A stretch of 61,637 bases of DNA, from NCBI GenBank assembly GCA_025935195.1, contig JAICVS010000006.1, positions 1 through 61,637 of the forward strand. The letters are read 5' to 3'. This document shows, piece after piece, positions 8,107 to 17,398 of this stretch. The notes under the pieces were generated by a model that worked only from the letters and a program-made list of their open reading frames with translations, searched no databases and was not told the origin of the DNA. Made by a program: the position numbers and the translations under genes. Within the stretch, counting starts at the first letter, position 1; each line of letters opens with the position of its first letter. The stretch comes from Ktedonobacterales bacterium (GTDB taxonomy: Bacteria > Chloroflexota > Ktedonobacteria > Ktedonobacterales > JADMIN01).

Positions 8107-9288
8107 TCACACTGGCCGCACCGGTTCATCCACCCCCTGCGCCAGCTCCGCATCCAGCCGGCCCGGCGTCGCGGAGAGCTCGTTGTTCGCCGCCGCCGCC
8201 CGCTGGCTCAATCCCGTCAGGAAGGATTGCGTCAGCGGCGTCTGGCTCGCCACGCCGCTCGCGCGCGCCTCGCCGCCTCGCCCCGTCGGCCCCGGCAGCA
8301 TGCGGTTGACCAGCGCCAGAATGTCGGTCATCAGGCCGGGGAAGACGCCGTGCAAGAGCGCCACCGCCCGTGCCTGCCACGTCAGCACGATCTCGGCGTC
8401 GCCGCGCACCGCCGCCCGCACGATCTGCCGCGCCGCCCGCCGCGCGCTCATGGATGTGATGGGCAGGCTGTCCGCCAGCGCGAACCAGGTGAACTCGGTC
8501 TGGTGATTGCCCTGGATCAGTGTGTTCAGGTACGACCCGGTCCGCATCAGCCCCGGCGCGACCGTCGTCACGCGGATGCCGTAACGCGCCAGCTCCGCGC
8601 GCATCCCCTCGGAGAGGCCCACCGCCGCGAACTTCGCGCTGCTGTACGTCAGCAGATGCGGCACGGCGATCTTGCCGCCGATGGATGTGATGTTGACGAT
8701 GCGCCCGCCTCCTCGCGCCAGCAGATGCGGCAGCAGCGCCATCGTCGCGTAGAGGCCGCTGAAGAAGTTGACGGCCATCACCTGCTCAAAGTCCTCGACG
8801 CGCTGATCCAGCAGCGGCCCCGCCGCGATCACGCTGGCGTTGTTCACCAGCACATCCACGTGCCCGAAGCGCTCCACCACGGTCCGCACCATCCGCTCCA
8901 CCTGCTCGCGCCGCGAGAGGTCACAGGTGAGCGCGTATACCTCGATCCCATCCTGGGCTAGTTGCCGTTTCGCTTCCTCCAGCTCGTGTCGGTCCCGCGC
9001 GCAGATCGCCACCCGCGCGCCGCGCCGCCCGAACTCGCGCGCTAGCAGGAAGCCCAGCCCGCGCGACCCGCCCGCGATCAGCACGACCTTCTCCCGCAGG
9101 CTCCCCCGCCACGACCCACGCATGAAGCGCACAGCGCCGCGTAACACCAGCAGCGCCGCAGCCCCACCCGCGACGATCAGCGTGCGATTCATCCCAGCGT
9201 CCGTCCCAGCGTCCGTCCCAGCCTTCGCTATCCGTCCGCGCGCTGGCGGCCGTGACTGCCGCGTCCGTCGCGCGATCTGATATACCAT
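8107..9288 (-). CDS. Short-chain dehydrogenase/reductase with N-terminal membrane anchor
   Basis: 393 residues. A hydrophobic helix (about 34-50) precedes a classical SDR domain: cofactor motif GGSRGLG at 73-79, NNAS at 149-152, catalytic Ser202, Tyr215 and Lys219 (YSSAK). The 110 residues after the SDR core are extra and partly hydrophobic. GGAGGA precedes the ATG at 9288. Such anchored SDRs act on lipids or other membrane substrates, and the Arg after GGS suggests NADP(H), both inferences from family knowledge. It resembles the SDR at 10245-11312, which has its anchor at the other end. Confidence 0.9.
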   Translation of the reverse strand: MVYQIARRTRQSRPPARGRIAKAGTDAGTDAGMNRTLIVAGGAAALLVLRGAVRFMRGSWRGSLREKVVLIAGGSRGLGFLLAREFGRRGARVAICARDRHELEEAKRQLAQDGIEVYALTCDLSRREQVERMVRTVVERFGHVDVLVNNASVIAAGPLLDQRVEDFEQVMAVNFFSGLYATMALLPHLLARGGGRIVNITSIGGKIAVPHLLTYSSAKFAAVGLSEGMRAELARYGIRVTTVAPGLMRTGSYLNTLIQGNHQTEFTWFALADSLPITSMSARRAARQIVRAAVRGDAEIVLTWQARAVALLHGVFPGLMTDILALVNRMLPGPTGRGGEARASGVASQTPLTQSFLTGLSQRAAAANNELSATPGRLDAELAQGVDEPVRPV

Positions 9289-9358
9289 CGAGCGTCCTCC
9301 TTCGTCCCCCTTGACTCTCACCGACGCTTCAGACCATTCCCTGTGTCGGCTCGCAAGG

Positions 9359-10222
9359 CTAGGGCCGCGCCTCAGCTACTCTGGCAGTTGGCCATCCGTG
9401 GCACCTTTCACATGCGCTCAGGAAGCCGCGCAGCACTCGTGTCAGCTCTAGCGGCGCGTTGAAGTTCACCGCGTGCGCCGCACCCGGAATCGTCACCAGC
9501 CGCGCGTTCGGCAGGCGGCGTGCTACCTCCGCCGCCCACGCCGCCGACACAATGGCGTCCCGCGCGCCACGCACCACCAGCACCGGCGCTTGGACTCGCG
9601 GTAGCCGCTCCTCGATGCGGTCGCGCAGCATATCACGCAGCGTGACGAGGGCACGGCGCGGCCCGAAGCGCAGATAGTCGCGCACCAGCGGCGGCCAGAG
9701 CGCGGCCGGCTCGCGCGGCATGTCCTCCGCCAGCCTCCACGCCTGCTGCCATGGTGTACGCGCCGCGGGATCCACCGTCGGCCCCACCAGAATCAGCGCC
9801 CGCGCCAGATCCGGCCGCCGTACGGCCAGATCCGTTACGATCTGGCAGCCAAATGAGTTCGCCAGTAGCACAGCACGTTCCAGCCTCCACATGTCCATCC
9901 ACCCCGCCAGCGCATCCGCCAGTGCCGGCACGTTCAGCACGCGCCGCGGCCGGCAGCTTCTTCCATATCCCGGCAGATCCGGCGCGTAGACGCGGTAGTA
10001 TGGCGCGAGGTGCCGCACCGCCGGCACCATGTAGCGGCTCGACACCCCGTACCCATGCGCCAACACCACAGCCGGCGCGTCGGCCCTGTCCGCGACCGCG
10101 ACGCGCGCATACATGCGGCAGCCGTCCACGTCGGTCCACGTGTTGCTCAGCCGGCCGAGTGGCGCCCGCCCCGGCCGATACTCTATGCGGCCACGCACAC
10201 GCTTCTCCCACTGTCTCGCCAT
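9359..10222 (-). CDS. Alpha/beta hydrolase
   Basis: 287 residues. Oxyanion segment LAHGYG at 54-59, nucleophile Ser123 in the slightly unusual elbow ANSFGC (Asn where Gly or His is common), Asp222 in RGARDAIV and His250 in IPGAAHAVNF. The triad is complete. The ATG at 10222 was chosen because homologous sequence begins soon after it; its ribosome binding site is weak. It follows the SDR gene at 10245 by 22 nt and is probably in the same transcript. Substrate unknown. Confidence 0.85.
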   Translation of the reverse strand: MARQWEKRVRGRIEYRPGRAPLGRLSNTWTDVDGCRMYARVAVADRADAPAVVLAHGYGVSSRYMVPAVRHLAPYYRVYAPDLPGYGRSCRPRRVLNVPALADALAGWMDMWRLERAVLLANSFGCQIVTDLAVRRPDLARALILVGPTVDPAARTPWQQAWRLAEDMPREPAALWPPLVRDYLRFGPRRALVTLRDMLRDRIEERLPRVQAPVLVVRGARDAIVSAAWAAEVARRLPNARLVTIPGAAHAVNFNAPLELTRVLRGFLSACERCHGWPTARVAEARP

Positions 10223-10244
10223 CCCGCTATCGCCTGACGCGCGC

Positions 10245-11312
10245 CTACGCGGCGACGCGCTGCCACAACGAGCGGATCGGCTGCGCCGCCCTCGCCGCCC
10301 TCGCCGTGCGTGACAGCTTCGGTGGCTGCCGCCGCTGGAACCAGAGCCACGCCGCCAACGCCGGCGCGGTCGCGACGACACCGGCCGTCGCGGCCACAAT
10401 CCCGGCCTTCTTCCCGGCCGGCTGTTTCCACCCACCGCTCACACCGTCCCCCTCTGGCACCGGCACAAAGACATTGCCATCGGTTGGCGCGGCTGGCTGG
10501 TCTGGTGCGAGCTGCATCATATCCGACTGCCGCGCCATCATGCGCTCGGCCAGCCCCGGCGCCAGCATTCGCAGCAGCGTGAGCTGATAGCCCATCGAGC
10601 CGACCAACTCCTCCCGCTTTGGATGCTCGGCCAGCCGCGCGATAGTCCTCGCCACGCGCTCGGCCATGTAGACGGGCGGCATCGCGCGCACCGCGCGCCC
10701 GCTGTAGTTGGCAGCATGCTGGAAGAACGGCGTGTCAATCGTCGCCGGCAGCACCGTACAGATATGAACGTCCTTCGCTCCGGCCAGCTTCGCCTCCTGC
10801 CGCAGGCTGATCCCCAGTCCGCGTATGGCATGCTTAGAGGCCGTGTAAGCGCTCATGTACGGCTGACCGAGCTGCGCGTCAATGGACGAGATGTTGATCA
10901 GCACGCCACTGCCCTGCTCATAGAAGACCGGCAGCGCCGCGCGCGCGCCGTGGACAACGCCGAACACGTTTGTCTCGATCACGCCGCGAAACACCTCCGC
11001 CGGCGTCTCCTCGAAACGGCCCATCGAGAGCACCGCCGCGTCGTTCACCCATACGTCAATGCGTCCGAACGTCTCCAGCGCCACCCGCGCCAGCTCGCGC
11101 ATCGCTTGCTCGTCCGTCACGTCCGTCGGCGCGGCCAGCGCGCGCCCGCTCACGTGGCCGCACTCCAGCGCCAGCGCCTCCAGCGGCGCCGTCCGTCGCG
11201 CCGCCACCACCACCGTCGCGCCCCGCCGCGCGCACTCTAGCGCCGTCGCGCGCCCGATTCCGCTCGACGCGCCCGTGATCACGACCACCGCATCCCGCAG
11301 TTTCCTTGGCAT
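10245..11312 (-). CDS. Short-chain dehydrogenase/reductase with C-terminal membrane segment
   Basis: 355 residues. The SDR core is intact: TGASSGIG at 13-20, Ser142/143, Tyr156 and Lys160 (YTASK). After the core comes a linker and a hydrophobic helix near residues 305-330, then a basic tail, so the enzyme is probably tail-anchored with its active site in the cytoplasm. AAGGAG lies 8 nt before the ATG at 11312. A parS site stands upstream, between this gene and recQ. The neighbouring hydrolase and the second anchored SDR suggest one lipid or secondary-metabolite pathway, unproven. Confidence 0.9.
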   Translation of the reverse strand: MPRKLRDAVVVITGASSGIGRATALECARRGATVVVAARRTAPLEALALECGHVSGRALAAPTDVTDEQAMRELARVALETFGRIDVWVNDAAVLSMGRFEETPAEVFRGVIETNVFGVVHGARAALPVFYEQGSGVLINISSIDAQLGQPYMSAYTASKHAIRGLGISLRQEAKLAGAKDVHICTVLPATIDTPFFQHAANYSGRAVRAMPPVYMAERVARTIARLAEHPKREELVGSMGYQLTLLRMLAPGLAERMMARQSDMMQLAPDQPAAPTDGNVFVPVPEGDGVSGGWKQPAGKKAGIVAATAGVVATAPALAAWLWFQRRQPPKLSRTARAARAAQPIRSLWQRVAA

Positions 11313-11418
11313 GTGCTCACTCCTTCGCTCCGCCTCATCCACTGAGGCTGCATCCGTCTGCGCCATCCACTCCACCATCCACTCCACCGCAACAGCGATG
11401 CCGCGCCCATGGACGGAG

Positions 11419-11434
11419 TGTTTCACGTGAAACA
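11419..11434. promoter_or_regulatory. parS site 3 (ParB binding site)
   Basis: Perfect 16-bp TGTTTCACGTGAAACA between the SDR start (11312) and the recQ stop (11446), about 39 kb left of the candidate origin. Confidence 0.93.
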
Positions 11435-11445
11435 TTCGCGCCGCC

Positions 11446-13086
11446 CTACCTCGCCTGTTCCAGCAACCCGTTCTCCGTTACGAGTGCCACGGCCAGCGTC
11501 TTGTAGCCCACGTCGTCGAAGAGCACCACCATCTTGTCGCCCTCGTAGCGCTGCACCAGCCCCTCGCCGTACGTCTTGTGGCGCACGCGACTGTTGATCG
11601 GGAACGGTTCATGCGCCTCGTCCTCCGCCACCGTGATCCCCGCCTCACAGTTGTCGCAATAGCCGCAGGGATCGTCCAGCTCCTCGCCGAAGTAGTTCAG
11701 CAGATACTCCCGCCGGCAGTCGTGAACCTCCGCATACCCCTGCATCATGGCGATGCGCGACCGCGAGAACTGCTTATAGCGTGCCGCCGCCGCCGTCGCT
11801 TCCTCGGCCGCCTCGCCCAGGTCCGGCGGCTGCTCGGCCATCTCCACCTCGCCCGTCGGCAGCACCGCGACCACGCCGATCTCCTCCAGCCGGTTGATCG
11901 CCGTCATCAGCTTCGTCTGCGAGAGGCCCGTCTCCTCCTGAATCTCCTTGGGATCCATCGGTCCCGGATGCTCGCGTACACACTCGGCCACGCGCGTCAC
12001 CTCGTCCGCGCTCACCTGCCCGCCGCCCGCGAAGAAGCGCCGCAGGCCCAGGTCCGCCGGCCGGTAGAACAGGATCGCCTCGGCCGGCTCGCCGTCGCGA
12101 CCCGCGCGCCCGATCTCCTGATAGTAGGAGTCCATCGAGTCGCTGATGTCATAGTGATAGACGAAGCGCACGTTCGCCTTGTCCACGCCCATGCCGAAGG
12201 CCGTTGTCGCCACGATCACCTCCACCCGGTCCTCCATGAAGTCGTCCTGGATGCGCTCGCGCTCGTCGGCCTTCAGCCCGGCATGGTAGTGCGCCGCGAC
12301 CACGCCGCGCTCGCGCAGCGCCGCCGCCACCTCCTCCGCGTGCCGCCGCGTCGCCGCATAGACGATCCCCGGCCGCTCCGCCTCGCCCACCCGCTCAATG
12401 AGCGCGCGCAGCTTTGCCGGCTCATCCTCGTAGCGTTCCACACCCAGCCAGATATTCGGCCGGTCGAACCCACGCACGATCACGCGCGCATCGCGCATGC
12501 CCAGCCGTTCCAGAATCTCCGCGCGCACCGGCGGCGAGGCCGTCGCCGTCAGCGCCAGCACCGCCGGATGCCCCAACGTCGCGATCACCGCTCCCAACCG
12601 CAGGTACTCCGGCCGGAAGTCGTGCCCCCACTCGCTGATGCAATGCGCCTCATCCACCACGAAGAGCGCCGGCCGCGCCGCGCGCACCCGCTCCAGTGTG
12701 TCGTCCGCCGCGAACTGCTCCGGCGCCAGCAGGATGAAATCCAGTTTGCGCCCATGCAGCGCCGCGAACGTCTCGCGCCGCTCATCCGCCGAAAGTGTCG
12801 AGTTCATCAGCGCCACCCGCCCCGCGTCCTGTGCTTCGATGGCCTCCACCTGATCGCGCTGCAGCGCGATCAGCGGCGAGATGATCACCGTCGGTCCCGG
12901 CAGCAGTGTGCCCGCGATCTGGTAGATGGCGGACTTGCCGGACCCGGTTGGCATCACGGCCAGCGTATCGCGCCCCTCGACGATGGACTGAATCGCCGCC
13001 TCCTGCCCCGGACGCAGCCGGTCGTAATCGAACACGTCGTGCGCCGTGCGGCGAATGCGCTCGCGGTTGGCCGGCATCTGAGACAC
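11446..13086 (-). CDS. recQ: RecQ-family ATP-dependent DNA helicase
   Basis: 546 residues. Superfamily 2 helicase motifs are all present: the Q-like RPGQEAA, Walker A TGSGKS at 47-52, DEAH at 145-148, TATAS, and motif VI QEIGRAGRDG. The RecQ zinc site follows as spaced Cys residues ending in CGYCDNC. The HRDC domain of E. coli RecQ is missing; instead the last 55 residues (INSRVRHKTYGEGLV onward) form a small beta domain of DUF3553/CarD-like look, common in actinobacterial-type RecQ. The enzyme unwinds DNA 3' to 5' in recombination and fork repair. The start at 13086 has a weak AAGGAGTG nearby. Confidence 0.95.
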   Translation of the reverse strand: MSQMPANRERIRRTAHDVFDYDRLRPGQEAAIQSIVEGRDTLAVMPTGSGKSAIYQIAGTLLPGPTVIISPLIALQRDQVEAIEAQDAGRVALMNSTLSADERRETFAALHGRKLDFILLAPEQFAADDTLERVRAARPALFVVDEAHCISEWGHDFRPEYLRLGAVIATLGHPAVLALTATASPPVRAEILERLGMRDARVIVRGFDRPNIWLGVERYEDEPAKLRALIERVGEAERPGIVYAATRRHAEEVAAALRERGVVAAHYHAGLKADERERIQDDFMEDRVEVIVATTAFGMGVDKANVRFVYHYDISDSMDSYYQEIGRAGRDGEPAEAILFYRPADLGLRRFFAGGGQVSADEVTRVAECVREHPGPMDPKEIQEETGLSQTKLMTAINRLEEIGVVAVLPTGEVEMAEQPPDLGEAAEEATAAAARYKQFSRSRIAMMQGYAEVHDCRREYLLNYFGEELDDPCGYCDNCEAGITVAEDEAHEPFPINSRVRHKTYGEGLVQRYEGDKMVVLFDDVGYKTLAVALVTENGLLEQAR

Positions 13087-13232
13087 TCCTTGACACTCCT
13101 TATCGTTGCGAGAGAGCGAATATCGAAGCTATGGACAGCGTCAGCGGGCGTAGGGGCGAGGCATGCCTCGTCCGACAGGCACGTCGGCAGGAGCCGCCTC
13201 GTCCGTCATGTGCGCGTTCAAGACGACACGCC

Positions 13233-14999
13233 TCATTCGCCCTGCCCCGTCGCCAGCCCGTAGAAGAACAGCGCCGCCGCCACGATCAGCACCGCCGCCG
13301 CAATCCCCAGCAGCACGTTGGTCGGCCATCCCAACCGCCGCCCGCGCATCACAGCGCGGTTGTTGCCGGCCAGCAGCAGCACCACCACCAGCACCGGCGC
13401 CAGCACCCCTTGCAGCACGTTCGCCCAGAAGATGAGCTGGAGCGGATCGATCCCCAGCAGCGCGACCACCAGGCTTGCCGCCAGCGCCGCCGTCAGGATC
13501 AGGTAGAACCCCTCGCTTTGCCAGGGCTTGCGCCACAGGCTCGCCGTCCAGCCAAATGTGCCTGAGACGGCATAGGATGTGCTCGCCAGCAAGATGGGGA
13601 TCGCCACCAGCCCCGCGCCGATCAGCCCCGCCGCGAACAGATATTTCGCGAACGGCCCTAGCAGCGGCTCCAGCGCGCGGGCGGCGTCCGTCGCCGTCGT
13701 GATCGTGCGATGATGGGCGAAGAGGGTGGCCGACGTGCTCACGATGATGAAATACGCCACCACATTGCCGCCGAGCGTTCCCGTGCCGACATCTAGCGCG
13801 GCCAGACGCAACTGACGCGGCAGCGGCCCCGGCCGCGCCTCCTCCTTCTCGCCCTGCGCCTGCCAGAACATGCTATATGGCGTCAGCGTCGCGCCCAAGA
13901 GCGCCACCGCGCTGCTGACGCTGGCGAAATCCCGCCCCACGTGCGGTACGAACGTGCCGGCCAGCACGTGCCCCCACTGCGGATGGGCGAGCACGCCCGT
14001 CGCGATATAGGCCACGAAGGCCAGGCTCATCACCACGAAGACCTTTTTCAGCATGCCGAAGTTCTCATAGACCGTCAGATACCAGAGCGCGACCGCCACC
14101 GGCACGACGAACCACGTCCAGCGCACGCCCGTCACCAGTTCGATGCCGCTGCCGATGGCCGTCAGATCACCGGCGATCAGCGCGACGTTCGCCACCACCA
14201 GCAGCCCAGCGATCATGCCCGCCATGCGCCGTCCATAGTGGGCGCTGAGCAGGTCTGCCAGACCCAGTTGCGTCACCCGTCCGATCTTAGCGCAGGCGTA
14301 CTGCACCGCCTGGAACAGCGGCGTTGCCAGCAGCATCAGCCAGAGCTGGCCGTAGCCGTTCATCGCCCCGTTCACCGCGTAAGCCGTCACCGCCGTCGGA
14401 TCGTTGCCAGACATACCCGCCAGGAACCCTGGCCCCAGGCTGCGCAGACTGAAGCCTCCGCGACCTTCCCGCTCCCCCAACTGCTGGCGTTCTTCCCGCG
14501 TGGCGGTATGCTCAAGCCTGCCCTGCTCGCGCGAGCTATCCGCCGTCGCCCGCGTCTGCCACGCCGCGCTGGCCGCCGTCTCCGCCTCTTTGCGTCGCAG
14601 GCCCTCCACCGTCGGCACCTCCTCCTGCACCTCGCCCAGCAGCGAATCGTCGTCATCGCCCGGATTAGCCGGCCCGCGCGCTGGCAGCTCCTCCGTGCCA
14701 GCCGGCGTGAGCGTGTCCACCTCGCCCGGATTGGTAGTGATCGTCAGCGAGCCGCGGCCACCATCCCCGCGTTCGTCCTCCGGACGCACCTCCTCGACAC
14801 GGCCAGGCGGTACGGCGAGCGTCTTCTTGAAGATGGCGCCCTTCTCGACGATTACCTTCTCCACATCCCCGCCCGGAGAGCGCATGACATCCTTGACGAC
14901 CGGCCTTGTGATGTCATGCTCGCCCAGGTCTCCATCCGTCGTCTCGACCCGCATCCCCGGCTCGACCGCATCCAGCTCCCGCTCGCGACGATCAGACAT
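13233..14999 (-). CDS. NRAMP-family transporter with N-terminal PRC-like domain (copy 1)
   Basis: 588 residues. Residues 1-70 look like a PRC-barrel/DUF2171-type beta domain (VEPGMRV... IFKKTLAVPPGRVEEV), then an acidic linker of about 110 residues, then an NRAMP transporter core of about 11 helices. The TM1 metal loop reads GNDPTAV (Asp200, Pro201) instead of the classical DPGN, and the TM6 motif reads TLTPY (Thr373) where Mn/Fe transporters have MPH. Loss of that Met is known from Mg-selective NRAMP relatives, so the ion may not be Mn or Fe. The next gene upstream, at 15113-16894, is a paralogue. Confidence 0.88.
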   Translation of the reverse strand: MSDRRERELDAVEPGMRVETTDGDLGEHDITRPVVKDVMRSPGGDVEKVIVEKGAIFKKTLAVPPGRVEEVRPEDERGDGGRGSLTITTNPGEVDTLTPAGTEELPARGPANPGDDDDSLLGEVQEEVPTVEGLRRKEAETAASAAWQTRATADSSREQGRLEHTATREERQQLGEREGRGGFSLRSLGPGFLAGMSGNDPTAVTAYAVNGAMNGYGQLWLMLLATPLFQAVQYACAKIGRVTQLGLADLLSAHYGRRMAGMIAGLLVVANVALIAGDLTAIGSGIELVTGVRWTWFVVPVAVALWYLTVYENFGMLKKVFVVMSLAFVAYIATGVLAHPQWGHVLAGTFVPHVGRDFASVSSAVALLGATLTPYSMFWQAQGEKEEARPGPLPRQLRLAALDVGTGTLGGNVVAYFIIVSTSATLFAHHRTITTATDAARALEPLLGPFAKYLFAAGLIGAGLVAIPILLASTSYAVSGTFGWTASLWRKPWQSEGFYLILTAALAASLVVALLGIDPLQLIFWANVLQGVLAPVLVVVLLLAGNNRAVMRGRRLGWPTNVLLGIAAAVLIVAAALFFYGLATGQGE

Positions 15000-15112
15000 A
15001 GAGCATTCATTCTCCCTCTCTGCCTGGAACATGCGCCGTGCGCACTCCTCGCGCGACACTTCGGTTCAGCAGCGCACATCCCATACCAGAGGGTGAGCGA
15101 GTGACCCCCGCA

Positions 15113-16894
15113 CTACCCACCGTGACCCGTCAGCAGGCCATAGAAGAAGAGCATCGCCGCCGCGCTCATCAGCAGCGCCGTGATGACCAGACAGACGTTT
15201 GTGATCATACCGAGCCGGTGTTGCTTCATGACACGCCGGTTGTTCCCTACCAGGATGAGGAAGATCACCAGCACCGGCGAGAGGATCCCCTGCAAGACGT
15301 TCGCGCCGAACATCAGCCCGATGGGGTTCACCCCCAGCAGCGCCACGATCAAACTCGCCACCAGCGCCACCGTCAGGATCAGATAGAAGCCTTCGTTCTG
15401 CCAGGGCTTCTTCCACAGGCTCGCCGCCCAGCCGAACGTGCCCGATACCGCATAAGAGGTGCTCGCCAGCAGCACCGGAATGGCGACGACGCCAGCGCCG
15501 ATCAGCCCGATGGCAAAGAGGTACTTGGCGAACGGCCCCACCAGCGGCTCCAGCGACCGCGCCGCGTCCGCGGCGGTCGCGATGGTCCGGTGATGCGCGA
15601 AGAGGGTGGCCGACGTACTCACGATGATAAAATACGCCACCACATTGCCGCTCACCGTCCCGGCGGCGATGTCGAGCGCCGCCAGTTGGAACTGCCGCTG
15701 CGGCCGGCCCGGCCGCCGCTCCTCCTTCTCGCCCCGTGCCTGCCAGAACATCGTATAGGGTGAGACCGTCGCGCCCAGCAGCGCCACCGCGCTGCTGACG
15801 CTGGCGAAATCCCGCCCCACGTGCGGTACGAACGTGCCGGCCAGCACGTGCCCCCAGTCCGGATGCGATACGATCCCGGTGATGAGATAAGCCGCGAAGG
15901 CCCGGCTCATTACCAGAAATACCTTCTTGATCGTGCCGAAGTTCTGGTACACCGTCAGATACCAGAGCGCGACCGCCACCGGCACGATGAACCACTGCCA
16001 CGCGACACCGGTGATCAGCTCCAGGCCGCTGCCCACCGCCACCAGATCGCCGGCGATCCGCGCCAGATTCGCCAGGATCAACACGAGCGACGCGGCCGCG
16101 GCGACCGTGCGCCCGTAGTGCTCGCGCAGCAGCTCCGCCAGACCCATCTGGGTGACGCGCCCCATCTTGGCGCAGGCATATTGCACCGCCTGGAACAGCG
16201 GCGTCGAGATCAGCATCAGCCAGAGCTGACCGTAGCCGTTCGTCGCTCCGTTCACCGAGTACGATGTCACCGCCGTCGCATCGTTGCCCGCCATCCCTGA
16301 GAGGAAACCCGGCCCGAGCGTGCGCAACGTGAATGCTGTCCGCGCTGGTGCGGCCGCCCCAGGCTGCCCACCGTTCCGCGCGTCCTGCCCCTCATCCTCC
16401 AGTTCCTCCAGTCGCGCTCGGCCGCGCGCCGCCGTCTCCGCCTCTTTGCGCCGCAGACCCTCAGTCGTCGGCAGCGTCTCCTCCACCTCGCCAATCAGAT
16501 CGCCCCGCCGCCGCACCACCCGCTCGTGCGCCAGCCGGTCCTTTCCGCCCACGCCGAGCGCGTCAATCTCGCGTGCGCCCGCGTCAATCGTCACCTTCCC
16601 CGGCGCATCCTCTCCCCCATCCTCCGGCGCATCCTCGGCCGTCTCATGTGCCGGTGTCCGCTCCACCTGCTGGATGCGATCCGCCGGCACGGCGATCTCC
16701 TTCTTGAAGATCAGCCCTTTCCGCACCATCAGCGTCCGCAAATTGCCGCGCCGGTCGCGCTTGACCTCCGCGACCCTGGGCGGCGTCACATCGCCCTCAC
16801 CCAAGTCGCCACCCGCCGCCTCCACCTCCATCCCCGGCTTCACGGCATCCAGATCCGTGTCTCTCACATTGCCCACACGCCGGTCCGTTTCCAT
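15113..16894 (-). CDS. NRAMP-family transporter with N-terminal PRC-like domain (copy 2)
   Basis: 593 residues, same architecture as the gene downstream of it: PRC-like barrel at about 17-78, acidic linker, then the NRAMP core; long blocks such as AGTFVPHVGRDFASVSSAV are identical in both. It differs at the metal site: TM1 reads GNDATAV, with Ala206 where copy 1 has Pro, and TM6 reads TVSPY (Ser378 for the usual Met). Tandem duplication followed by divergence of the binding loop is the simplest reading. The ATG at 16894 has only a weak GGGG upstream. Direction and ion are unknown. Confidence 0.87.
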   Translation of the reverse strand: METDRRVGNVRDTDLDAVKPGMEVEAAGGDLGEGDVTPPRVAEVKRDRRGNLRTLMVRKGLIFKKEIAVPADRIQQVERTPAHETAEDAPEDGGEDAPGKVTIDAGAREIDALGVGGKDRLAHERVVRRRGDLIGEVEETLPTTEGLRRKEAETAARGRARLEELEDEGQDARNGGQPGAAAPARTAFTLRTLGPGFLSGMAGNDATAVTSYSVNGATNGYGQLWLMLISTPLFQAVQYACAKMGRVTQMGLAELLREHYGRTVAAAASLVLILANLARIAGDLVAVGSGLELITGVAWQWFIVPVAVALWYLTVYQNFGTIKKVFLVMSRAFAAYLITGIVSHPDWGHVLAGTFVPHVGRDFASVSSAVALLGATVSPYTMFWQARGEKEERRPGRPQRQFQLAALDIAAGTVSGNVVAYFIIVSTSATLFAHHRTIATAADAARSLEPLVGPFAKYLFAIGLIGAGVVAIPVLLASTSYAVSGTFGWAASLWKKPWQNEGFYLILTVALVASLIVALLGVNPIGLMFGANVLQGILSPVLVIFLILVGNNRRVMKQHRLGMITNVCLVITALLMSAAAMLFFYGLLTGHGG

Positions 16895-17054
16895 TCCCCG
16901 TCGCGGTCGCCCTCGCGCTCGGCCTCGGATGCCGCGTCATGACGGGTGTTCTAATGGGCGTGTATGCAAGAGCTGTACCAGGCGCACACGTGATGGAGTG
17001 GGGCCGCATAGCGGCGGAGCGCATGCGGCCTGGCACATCTCCCTTGTGACGGCA

Positions 17055-17291
17055 TCAGTGCAGAATTTTCTCCTGCCGCACGGGTTGGCCACCCTGATAG
17101 CTGTAGAGCGCCTGAATGGCGACGTCGAGATAGCCGGCGATCCGCCCGAAAAGTTCCTTCGCCCGGCCATCCTCCACCTTCTCGATATCCGCTCGACACT
17201 CCGCCTGCGCCTGCTGCAAGAGGTACGCGATCTCACCCGCCCGCTGCTGCGACGAGACATGCTCGTTGGACTGGCCGACGTCACGATCCAT
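17055..17291 (-). CDS. Small coiled-coil protein (hypothetical)
   Basis: 78 residues with AAGGGAG placed 8 nt before the ATG at 17291. The middle (AGEIAYLLQQAQAECRADIE and following) has heptad-like spacing and should be helical; one Cys. No family is recognised. It lies between a parS site and the NRAMP pair. Function unknown. Confidence 0.6.
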   Translation of the reverse strand: MDRDVGQSNEHVSSQQRAGEIAYLLQQAQAECRADIEKVEDGRAKELFGRIAGYLDVAIQALYSYQGGQPVRQEKILH

Positions 17292-17332
17292 CTCGATGAC
17301 TCCCTTCCGCCGATACGGCTGCTCTTGCCCAA

Positions 17333-17348
17333 TGTTTCACGTGAAACA
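17333..17348. promoter_or_regulatory. parS site 4 (ParB binding site)
   Basis: Perfect 16-bp TGTTTCACGTGAAACA between the small gene starting at 17291 and the stop codon at 17399, about 33 kb left of the candidate origin and the closest of the four. Confidence 0.93.
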
Positions 17349-17398
17349 CTCGTCGCCGCGCGTGCCCGGTGTTCCCGCAACTTGCATGCCCCGCCCGT

